Source: Papio anubis
Taxonomy: Eukaryota; Chordata; Mammalia; Primates; Cercopithecidae
Direction of reading: 5' to 3'
Length of the DNA: 64,000 nt
NCBI RefSeq assembly: GCF_008728515.1
Contig: NC_044988.1
Coordinates: 32,653,159 to 32,717,158 of the forward strand
The position numbers and the translations under genes are program-made. Positions 55,003 through 64,000 of this stretch are shown in pieces (position 1 is the first letter of the stretch; the number at the start of each line of letters is the position of its first letter). Under the pieces are notes generated by a model that was not told the origin of the DNA, did not search any database, and saw only the letters and a list, made by a program, of their open reading frames with translations.

Positions 55003-56714
55003 AAGAAGTACCTGCCATTCTTCACTCCCCAGCTCAATGTTCATTTGCAAGATTTCCTCTACATGGAAGTCTGTCCCTTATTTTTCTTCAAAGGTCTCCC
55101 TCATTCTTACCAAATTCCTGTATTTGTAGCCATAAAAATCTGCTAAGATTTTCCCCCTAGTTTCTTAATTTTTATGACTTCCAAAGGAAGCACTTCCCTT
55201 TGCCTTTTTCCTAGTAGGTGCTCTTAAAACGGGTGTGGAATTGTATGGCACCCAGCATGCAAATTAATGTGTTATAAAGAAAAAAAACTTTTCTGCAAAG
55301 GAAGCAATAAAAGCCAATGACTTTTGCTAAATTTCTTCTCACAATTTCTAATGAGTCAACATGTGCTGAGAAGAAGAAATTAGTCAGAGAAGAATGTGTC
55401 CTATTATACAGTTCTACTTTTGTGAGGATGAGTCAGACATTCCCATGTTGTGGTGTTCTGGCACCTGGCTAAGATGAGTAGGGCTGGGGGTGAAAGAGAA
55501 CCTCTTTCTTGAAAACTTAAAAAAGGAAACACTAGCAGAGAATCTTTCAAACAGAGTCCAATTGAGAAAAATTATGGCCAGACCAGCTTTATTACTAGGA
55601 GAAAATGTATGACATTGTTTTACCCTACCCGGTAAATCATCTCAACTTCTAATGGGTCTGGGCAAAGCTACTGCCCCACTACACCAGGCAAACAGAAGCA
55701 AGAAGCATTCAGCATGAAGCTGTCATAGCAGACCAGACCAGATAAACAATTGTTTTTCCAGTCTATTCCCCCACGTGCTTTGTCTGAGTAACTCCCATGC
55801 AAAACACTTAACTGGAGTAAGGGACCCCAAAATGAGCAGAGCTCAGCCTTCCATCTAGGGGATTCATAGGTCAATGTAGGGGACAAACATACAGATAATA
55901 CAATAATGGGAAAGAGGATAGGGTGGGAGGTGGCATGAATTCATGGAATGCAGTCTGAGGATTGAATTTGTCAGGCTCAAAATACTTTCAAATTGGAATG
56001 AGACGTGTTTTGTTGGAGATGCCTTTAGAATGTAACTTGAGGGCCAGAAAAAAGAATGCAAGCTACCTTATATTTGGACACCTACATTTATACCAAGCAT
56101 ATTTCCAGAATCAAAAATGGGAACCCATTATCTAACATAATATGACAAGAAGACAAAATCTTTGAAGTATGAGACTGACAGAGGATTGCAGAAGCCCCAG
56201 CACAATGAGGCTGCAAAGCGTGTTCACTGCAAGGCTAAGTTAAGGACCCTTGCCAGTCTATGTGCCACTGCACATGGTTGAAAATGCTTTTGATAAATCC
56301 TACCTTTCTGATAATTAATAACATTAGGGCAAGAATGACAATGTGTTTGAATGGTGCTTTTATTTTTCAAAATCTTAATTATTTTTTCAAAAAATTGCAT
56401 TAGGAACTAGAAGGAGACCATATGGGAGGGCACAGAAGTGGTAAGCAATTATTTTTAAGTTGGAGCTATTCAAGCCTCACTTCGGCAAGGACCCAACCAG
56501 TAAATATCACTGTGGGAATGCTAACATGGAAACTGGTTTCATCTTTGTTTATTTTGTATTTGATAAACATTTATGGGGAAACTGTGTACAGGGTATTGTG
56601 CCTCCTACAGACCTGCTCATCCATCTGCCTGGTCAGCCTTTCCACAGAGATAGATTTCCAGGGCTACAAACTCAGCAAACAAAACTCATCTGGCCCCCAA
56701 ACCTGTTCCTCTGC
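55003..56714. other. Mostly unique; possible L2 relic at the left end
   Basis: At 55010-55240, TTCTTCACTCCCCAGCTCAA and CCTAGTAGGTGCTCTTAAAA vaguely recall L2 3' UTR text. The remaining 1.5 kb shows nothing. Overlapping 111- and 109-codon frames at 56422-56789 are in competing frames without domains. Confidence 0.4.
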
Positions 56715-57266
56715 CTGTGTTTCTTATCTCAGAAAATTACATCATCATCCTCCCTAATGTTCCGGCCTTCACCCTTGAAATCATCTTAAGCCTTCTTGTC
56801 CTTTCTCATGGCTCCCCACATATCACATCAATTGTCAAATCTGATCATATTTGCTATTCATCCCCTTCTTTTCATTTAATTTTTCTAGCACCTTCTTGCC
56901 CCATCTGTTTAATCACCTCCTAAATGATCTCCCCATTGTAAAGGGGCAACTCTTGTTTGGCAGCCCATCTTCTAAGTATTTACACTCTGGTAAACCAGTA
57001 GCAGTTTAGCTGTTTGGAAAAGAAACTCTTTCTTTTCTCAAGGATTCAAAGATAAGAGGATGGAAGATCTAGAGTTAATACAGGAGTCTTACAACTGGAG
57101 AGCCATGTCTGAAAATGGAGCCAGCACAGACAAAGTACACTTGATCCTAATCCCCTAGTAGAAACTCACATATAGTAGGATTCCTTTTATCTTTTCCCCT
57201 TCCAAGCTACTATATATATGATGACTTATTACTCTGTCATAAAGTTCTAGGCTACTTCTCTGATTA

Positions 57267-57618
57267 AAACCTCTAGCGAGGCCAGGTGCAATAGCTCGCG
57301 CCTGTAATCCCAGCATTTTGGGAGGCCGAGGTGAGTGGATCACCTAAGGTCAGGAGTTTGAGATCAGCCCAGCCAAAATGGTGAAACCCCATCTCTACTA
57401 AAAATACAAAAATTAACTGGGCGTGGTAGTGCACCTCTGTAGTCCCAGCTACTTGGGAAACTGAGGCACAAGAATGTCTTGAACCCGGGAGGCAGAGGTT
57501 GCAGTTAGCTGGGATGGTGCCACTGCACTCCAGCCTGAAGGACAGAGTGAGACACCTTCAAAAAACCCCCCTAAAACAAAAAACAAACAAACAAACAACA
57601 ACAAAACCACCTCTAGCA
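57267..57618 (+). mobile_element. Alu (S-type) inside L2
   Basis: Sense Alu, body 57280 to about 57570, with an A/C-rich tail (AAACAAACAAACAAACAACA). Duplications AAACCTCTAGCG (57268) and CCACCTCTAGCA (57607) flank it. Confidence 0.95.
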
Positions 57619-57707
57619 ACTCCCTATCAGGTAAAGAATAACTTACAAACTTTTTAACATTACACAGAATCCCTTTACAATCTAAACTTAGTCTAATTTT
57701 CTTCCAC

Positions 57708-57862
57708 TTTCTAATTCTTTTATTTTTATTTTTTTAAGACAGTGTCTTGCTATGTTGCCCAGGATGGACTTGAACTCCTGGGTTCAGGGGATCCTCCTGC
57801 CTCTGCCTCTGGAGTAGCTGGGACTATAGGCATGTGCTGTGGTGCCTCGCTTCTAACTTTTA
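57708..57862 (-). mobile_element. Free left Alu monomer (FLAM-like)
   Basis: A single antisense monomer from TTTTTTAAGACAGTGTCTTG to GCATGTGCTGTGGTGCCTCGC. Imperfect duplications TTCTAATTCTTTTA (57708) and TTCTAACTTTTA (57851) flank it. Confidence 0.85.
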
Positions 57863-58307
57863 AAAAAGATAGGCTCTTTACTATCATGCCTCTGTAGTTT
57901 TGTCCTCAGGCTTTTACTGCATTTTAGAATGTTCTTTCCCCCATATTTCTATTTGCTGAATTCCTATTCAAACTGTGAAGACCATCTCAGTTGCTATAAC
58001 TAATATAAAGTCTTCTTTGTTCCAACTCCTTGTTCCCAAGCTTCAATAATAGTTTTCCCTTCCATGTATATAAAACTATTATAGTACCATTTTGAGTTTG
58101 TTGGTACTTGTTTGAATATCTTCCTGTCCCCCTAAATTATGAGACTTCCGAGGGGCAAACTACATCTCTTATCAATTTCATACCCCATAGTTCTTTAATA
58201 TTTGTTAATTAATAAATGAATGAATGAATAAATAACCACTTTTTCCTTCCAATACATCAGCATACTATTCTTTAGCAACACCTGATCCTAGACATTCTTT
58301 TGCTTTT

Positions 58308-58580
58308 ACCATAATAATAACAATGACAAAGACATATATAGTACTCATTATGTGCCAAGCATTGTTCTAAATGTTTTAGGTTTCTTAAATCACTTAATCT
58401 TTACAATAACTCTATGAGGTTTGGCATTATTATTATCCAATTTGACAGATGTGAGAAATGAAACACAAAGAGGTTAGGTAACTTACCTGTGGTCAGACAG
58501 CTAAGCAGTAAACTGGGATTTCAACTCAAACAGACTAAATCAAAGACAACTCTCCTACCACTACACTACCCTCTACTTGT
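58308..58580 (-). mobile_element. MIR SINE, nearly full length
   Basis: ATTATGTGCCAAGCATTGTT, AATCTTTACAATAACTCTAT, TTGACAGATGTGAGAAATGA, AGAGGTTAGGTAACTTACCT, GGGATTTCAACTCAAACAGA: about 270 bp of antisense MIR, the best preserved here. Confidence 0.93.
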
Positions 58581-58609
58581 GAGATTGTGAGGAAAGTATT
58601 CTAACTCAC

Positions 58610-59690
58610 TTTCATTTCATGCCAATCAGATGGTTACAAATGTAGGAATCATATGATACTATTAAAAATAATACAACTATTTCAAGTATTGGTGAGGATA
58701 TGCAATGATGGGAATACGCATTTGCTGCTGGTGGTAGTGTTAATTGGAACAACTGCTTTGGAAAACACTGGCATCACATGGTAAGGTTAAATATATGTAA
58801 AACTTATGATCCATTGATTCCATTCTTGGCCATAGATACCTTAGATAAATTTGTGTCCATGGGCATCAAGATAAAATGTATAAGACTGTTTGTACCAGCA
58901 TTGTTTATAACAGCCTAAATACCCCAGATAACATTCAGTAGTAGAATAGATGAACAGATTGTGTTAGACTCATTCAATAGAATACTACTTAGCAATGAAA
59001 ATAAATGAACTGTGGGTTTACCCAACCACACAGATAAAATTCGCAAATAAAGGCTGAGTGAAAGAAGCCAGACACAAAAGAATACACAGTGTCTGATTTC
59101 ATTCCAAATTTGACAAAACTAAACCATACTGTTTGTGGATTCATATTTGGATGATAAAATTAAAAGTCAGCAAGAGAGTGATTACTACACATCAGATTAA
59201 TGGTTACCCTGGGGAAGGAGGACATTGCAGACTGGAAGGGGTATAACATGAACCTCTGGGGGCTGGCAAAGCATTATTTCTTGACTGGGATAGTGGTTAT
59301 ATGTGTGTTTGCTTTAAAATATTTGGTTAAACTTAAAAAAATTTTTTTTGAGACAGTCTCACTGTCGCTCAGGTTGAGTGCAGTGGCGTGATCATGGCAG
59401 CCTTGACCTCCCCAGGTTCAGGTGATCCTCCCACCTCAGCCTCCCTAGTAGCTGGGACCACAGGAGCATGCCATCACGCTTGGCTAATTTTTGCATTTTT
59501 TTGTAGAGATGGGGTTTCATCATGTTGCCCAGGCTGGTCTCGAACTCCTGGGCTCAAGTGATCCACCCACCTTGGCCTACCAAAGTGTTGGGATTACAGG
59601 CATGAGCCGCTGTGCCTGGTCAGGTTAAACTTTAAATATAGCACTTCTCTGCATGTCAATGAATGTTCACTATAAGTAATGAATTTTTTA
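58610..59690 (+). mobile_element. Old L1M 3' end split by an Alu
   Basis: ORF2 end and 3' UTR: TGCTGCTGGTGGTAGTGTTA, TGTTTGTACCAGCATTGTTT, GTAGAATAGATGAACAGATT, GAATACTACTTAGCAATGAA, AAGAAGCCAGACACAAAAGA, GACTGGGATAGTGGTTATAT, then after the Alu AGCACTTCTCTGCATGTCAA and an A-rich end near 59690. No intact frame. Confidence 0.85.
59325..59634 (-). mobile_element. Alu (J-type) inside L1M 3' UTR
   Basis: Antisense Alu, body about 59340-59621. GGTTAAACTT is duplicated at 59325-59334 and 59623-59632. CAGCCTTGACCTCCCCAGGT is J-like. Confidence 0.96.
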
Positions 59691-61048
59691 AAAAGTCCAA
59701 TGAAAGAGGACCCAGACAGAGAGAGAGACAGAATGAAAAGAGAGGAATTGGGGACAATTGTCTTTGGGTCACACTCAAGATACAACGTCCCAGGAGACAG
59801 CATCCTACTGGGGGAGACTACTCCATGTGCCTATAACTGTACCAGTGCAGAGAGAGGGAGGATATTAACCATAGTTTGGGGCCTCCCAGAGGCAGACCAA
59901 GTAAAAGGAAGGGGGATCTGGATGCCAGAAGGGCCCAAGCAACAATATCCTATAGAAGTTCTAGAACCTCCAGGGTTTTTTTCACCTGTTAAATGAAGGG
60001 TAGCAACATTCATGTCCTCATTATCTCATCTTAGTGAGACAGAAGACCTAAAATTTCTCTGAAAATCAGAAAACTCTGCATAAAACACGGAAGGCTTCAT
60101 TCATAACAGCAACCCAGAGAGGCCAGCCAAAGATGTGCTACGTTCTATTTTATGGTAAGCCCTTGAGAGAGCTAACCCCATTTCTAGAAACAAGGGTATG
60201 TTGTGGCCAAGTTGGAAGAACACACTGACTGGAAAATAACTGTGAAAACAAGCAAGGGGATTTCAAAAAGCTCACTTCATTCTTTCAGTCCCTCCTTAGC
60301 ACAGAACAATGAAGCCACAGGCTGGTGAGTTTTGGCAACTTCGCCACAGACCAAACCGCAGGAGCACACTGCCTTACGGTGGTGGTTGTTTTGAAAGTTG
60401 GAACCTGTTCCAATATTCATTTCAAAGAGATTTTAGGGCTTTTGCTTGTTTTGCTCTCTCTTTCAACAAGAAAATCAGGGAACAACAAAATTCCACAAAT
60501 TCTTTCATATAAATTAGTTACCAGCTTCTAGGGTAACCTTTGTTATGCTACAGCCATCTAGTACAAATGCACTTCCTGGAAGCAAAAGAGAAAAAAATTG
60601 AATTCCTATAGTCACAACTTTGGTATAGGCATGGTCCTGTAGGTAGGGGGAGAGTGGAGGCTTCTCTTTCCATGTATTCTGTTAAAAGGCAAAGGATAAC
60701 ACTGATTCGGTAGCCCTCAAATGAGATCAAGATTTGTCTGTAACATTTAAAAAGTTTTTACTTGCTTTAAATTTTCTTTATTTCCACTTTACTCTTTTTG
60801 TTCTCTTGTCTTGGGTAAATTACTCATCCTGGCAGTATGAAAGAACTAGCACCAAGACAAGGTCACTACTCCATGCAGAAGAAATGCAATAAGGAAAAAC
60901 ATAAAAAGTTGGCAGTTTATGAGGCTTATGTTTTTCAGATTGTATCACAGTATACATAAAACAATTTTCCAACAAATAATATTCCCCATTGAGCAAACAG
61001 ATGCAGTTTAAGCATAGAATAATATAATAACCTTTAAATGATGGCAAG
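59691..61048. other. About 1.35 kb of unique sequence
   Basis: A purine-rich patch (GACAGAGAGAGAGACAGAAT) lies at 59715. A 105-codon frame at 59679-59996 is opposed by an antisense frame and has no domain. Confidence 0.45.
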
Positions 61049-61050
61049 TA

Positions 61051-61129
61051 TTAAGTTGGTACAAAAGTAATTGTGGTTTTTGCCTTCCTTTCAATGGCAA
61101 AAACCGCAATTACTTTTGCACTGTCCTAA
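61051..61129 (+). mobile_element. MADE1 mariner MITE (miR-548-type hairpin)
   Basis: A 79-bp palindrome. The left arm TTAAGTTGGTACAAAAGTAA then TTGTGGTTTTTGCC pairs with the right arm GGCAAAAACCGCAATTACTT then TTGCACTGTCCTAA. The terminal repeats match MADE1 (ttaggttggtgcaaaag). The left flank ends in TA (61049-61050), the mariner target; the right flank reads CA, probably a decayed TA. MADE1 copies are the known source of the miR-548 family. Whether this copy is transcribed and processed cannot be told here. Confidence 0.95.
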
Positions 61130-62747
61130 CAATACAGGAAAAATATAGATGTGCTGCAGTGCTGTGGGTTAGTTAGTTTTTAAATTTTTAAAACAATTTT
61201 TTGCTTGTATTATAAAATGTATGCACATTGAGGAATCTCAAAAAAAAAAACACATAGGAAAAGAGAAAAGCACATATGACAAAAAGTCACTCCTAATCTT
61301 AGTATCCAGATAACCACTTAATACTATCGTGTACTTTGCCTCCATAATATTTATTATTTTCTATTTCAAATTATGGTCATTTATTTTATTCAACATATTT
61401 CACTAAAAGTCTCAAAATACACCTAAATAAAGCACATTAAATTTGGACACATTAACTCATCCCATTATAAAATTCACAGAGTCCTATAAATAAAGTCTTC
61501 AGTCTAGTTTACATCAATAACAAATCAATCAGACTGTACTCCTCCTCCTCCTCAATTTCTCATTGTAGTCAGTCTCAGCTAGTGAGTTCTCCTTTTTGGC
61601 CCAGTAGGATCAGATCTTCATCAGACAGTATCCTAGTATGTCTCTGTCTTCCACTGGAAAAGGCAAAGCTCTCTAGTACCTCCCAATTTTCAAGGTCTCT
61701 GGATTCATGTGCTCAGAAAATGAAGGCCAATCCCCAGTCATTCCAGCAATTAACCAAAACAAACAGCCTCCCACACCAGCATCCCTGTTGTCAGTCTGAA
61801 TTCTAGCAGATACTTCATGCCATCTGGGGATACGAAGGTAGAGCGGTTGCAATTATTTCCCCCCATTATACTGTGTGCCTTTTAATCTGGTTAATATTAT
61901 TGGTGGAAGCAGAGAGTTTTTGTTTGTTTGTTTTTAAGGTATATATAGATATTTTCCTCTGTGATTTATTCATTGCTTAAGGTTTTTCTTATTTAACGTT
62001 TGCATAAGTTAGAAAACGCACGTCAGAGGTGTTGCTAACCATAACCCAGCCCAGTTCTTTCCAGCTACTCAATTTGGCATGCTCATCACCACCAATGTAG
62101 GAATTCAGTCCTCCCAAGCCCTCACACACAATTTCTGAGCTGAAAAGTATCTTGGATATTGTAGACGGGGGTGTCATATCAAGCACTGGGACAGGAACAG
62201 GCACAACTCCCGATGGTCAGATAACTGGGGAGGTTCCGAGCAACCAGCTTCCCACCCAGAGAATCTGCTAGCATGAGGCCCCTTGTTTTGGTAACAGAAG
62301 ATGCCACTCTATGGGTCTGGGCACTTTGTTGGGAAATACTGGGCTCTCATAGACATTTGAATAGTGTTCCTGTGAGTGGCCATTCTCCAGGTCCACTTGG
62401 CTTCTCCCATTTTTGGGGCTGCCTTCCCAGGATCAACTCCCAGAGTCATGGGAATCTGTCAAGGACTTTCCTGCTTGCTCCTTCTTACCTGGTCCCTCAT
62501 TTCCAAATTCTCATCTCACATTTGGAGCATTATTCACTACACTCATTATTCACTATGCTCATATGCCGATTATTTCACTATGATTGTAGCAGAATCGCTA
62601 GCAATAAGAAAACCCTAGGGCTTCATCTTTATCCTCCTTTGCGGGAAGGCATTTGTAGGCCAGCCTCTGGGGTGTGCTATTCCTGCCTCTCAATTTTAGC
62701 CTTCAAATGTTACAAATTAGAAAAAAGAAGAAGAAAAGCAAAGTAGG
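61130..62747. other. About 1.6 kb of mostly unique sequence
   Basis: AGTATCCAGATAACCACTTA at 61300 hints at an old L1-type 3' UTR segment but is too weak to call. The longest open frame of the window (157 codons, 62273-62746) lies here without recognisable domains. A 16-bp near-repeat CATTATTCACTA occurs at 62528 and 62545. Confidence 0.45.
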
Positions 62748-62766
62748 TTTTTTTTTTTTTTTTTTT
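62748..62766. repeat. Poly(T) tract
   Basis: A run of about 18-19 T's separate from the Alu tail that starts 20 bp later. Confidence 0.9.
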
Positions 62767-62770
62767 CCAC

Positions 62771-63121
62771 ATTAAAATACATTTTTTGTTGTTGTTGTTT
62801 TGTTTTGTTTTTGTTTTTCTTTTGAGACAGAGCCTTGCTCTTTGCCCAGGCTGGAGTAAAGTGACTTGATCTCAGCTCACTGCAACCTCTGCCTCCTGGG
62901 TTCAAGTGATTCTCCTACCTCAGCTTCCTGAGTAGCTGGGATTACAGACATGCACCACCATGATCAGCTAACTTTTGTATTTTTAGTAGAGATGGGGTTT
63001 CACCATGTTGTCCAGGCTGGTCTCGAACTCCTGACCTCATTTGATCCAACTGCCTCAACCTCCCAAGGTGCTGGGATAACAGGCATGAGAGACTGTGCTC
63101 AGCCTAAAATAATTGTTTTTT
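62771..63121 (-). mobile_element. Alu (S-type)
   Basis: Antisense Alu, body about 62788-63104, with a tail of (TTG)n/(TTTTG)n. Duplications TTAAAATACATTTTTT (62773) and CTAAAATAATTGTTTTT (63104) flank it. Confidence 0.95.
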
Positions 63122-64000
63122 AAAAAAGCAAGAAAACTCACCTATACAGTGGAGCTGCATATATGTAGGATTTGTTTCTAAAGTCAACTCACAAAATATT
63201 TTAAATCACCCATAGTAAATTAAACATTAATCACACCAGAATTTGAAATTCATTTTGCAGAATAAATGAAGGAATTTAAGAATAACCCATATGCAGTTGT
63301 CTAGTCGCTCCAACTATTCTGCCTTTAAAATAACAATGAAATCCCTAGCAATAAATTGAGGAAGGAGTAGAAAATTCTAAGTGTTTTCTGCTTCCCTTCA
63401 GAGTTCATTCTACTCTATTTTCGTGCTTGTTGCTCCAAAAATTAAATGAGATAGTGGAGTCGTCATTTACCAGGAGTTAAATTATCAAATAAACAAGTAA
63501 ACGAAATATATATGTCTCAATACATAGATAGACACAGTCTACTGTAATTCTACTAACAGAATATAACCACTGTTAATATATTGATGTTTCTCTTCTACAT
63601 TTTTATACATACATGCACATATCTATGTCTATACCTAGAAATACACACACACATTGTATATATTGCAATGAACCTCTTATAGCTAAATACTTTCACACTT
63701 CTGAATTAGTTTTTAGATTCTTTGTATTTGGAATATGTATGATCTCTTTGGACAAACCAACAAATTAATTTTTTGTGTGATAAAACTTTAAAAAATTTTA
63801 ATTTATGGCATTTTATTTTGAGCACTGTTTTAAAAAATACTTTTTGAACTCCAAAATAAATATTAACCTGTACTCTTTTATTAATTTATTGTGTCATGTG
63901 TTTTTTAAAATCCATAACCCTGATAAGATATTGTGATATAAGGTATGTAATAGGGAACCAAACTTTCCCCCCCAAAATGTTACATGGTTTTGTCATACTA
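63122..64000. other. AT-rich sequence to the window end
   Basis: ATATAACCACTGTTAATATA near 63560 resembles an old L1-type 3' UTR line, and a short CA tract occurs at 63643. Otherwise nothing recognised. Confidence 0.4.

Larger units (their letters stand above)
56715..58238 (+). mobile_element. L2 3' region split by two Alu-type insertions
   Basis: Pieces in order: CATCATCCTCCCTAATGTTC and TCAAATCTGATCATATTTGC (56740-56860), then CTGATTAAAACCTCTAGC before the Alu joined to AACTCCCTATCAGGTAAAGA after it, ATCCCTTTACAATCTAAACT, GAATGTTCTTTCCCCCATAT, then the tail TAATTAATAAATGAATGAAT at about 58208. The middle (56950-57230) is not clearly L2. Confidence 0.7.

Noticed and set aside
62273..62746. 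157-codon open frame, the longest in the window
   Set aside because: No domain, signal or motif. A second frame overlaps it (62376-62618), it ends in low-complexity KRRRKAK, and no promoter or splice context is visible. Expected by chance in 64 kb.

Overview
The window is AT-rich nuclear DNA from a higher primate, human or a close relative. The evidence is a dense mix of full-length and truncated Alu elements (J-, S- and one Y-type), L1 copies of several ages, a solo THE1-type LTR, a MADE1 hairpin, and older mammalian relics (MIR, L2, MER5A, MLT1-like). I found no exon series, no intact protein-coding gene, no tRNA, rRNA or CRISPR, and no CpG-island promoter. Almost every open reading frame lies inside an Alu, an L1 or random AT-rich sequence. 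The window is best read as intergenic or deep intronic DNA.

Layout. 1-16.1 kb: scattered Alus, MIRs, an old L2 tail, a hAT-like element, microsatellites, and an unexplained CpG-rich insertion at 1.73-2.0 kb flanked by a 12-bp direct repeat. 16.1-28.5 kb: a stack of nested L1s. An old L1M (about 16.54-21.44 kb) is riddled with Alus and carries a small younger L1P insertion. It abuts a second, nearly full-length L1M (21.44-28.55 kb) with a tandemly repeated 5' UTR, a broken ORF1 and a broken ORF2. A 240-bp piece of the first stack has been copied into the 5' UTR of the second. 28.5-37.3 kb: a long L2, an antisense L1M 3' UTR split by an Alu, a 5'-truncated L1P, and two L2s lying tail to tail. 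37.3-51.7 kb: an inverted Alu pair, a MaLR LTR, one Y-type Alu, MIR and MER5A relics, and a solo THE1-type LTR with intact target duplications. 51.7-64 kb: an MLT1-like LTR split by an Alu, an Alu carrying an 83-bp foreign insert, an L2 split by two Alus, an L1M 3' end split by an Alu, the MADE1 (miR-548-type) hairpin at 61.05 kb, and a final Alu.

There is no gene system to reconstruct. The value of the window is its insertion history, readable from nesting and target-site duplications, plus a few structural oddities. No obviously new biological system is present. The best candidates for something not previously described are the TSD-flanked CpG-rich insertion at 1.73-2.0 kb, the 240-bp duplicative transfer between L1s, and the chimeric Alu at 54.6-55.0 kb. 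Repeat family names come from pattern recognition, not a library search; subfamily names are tentative.
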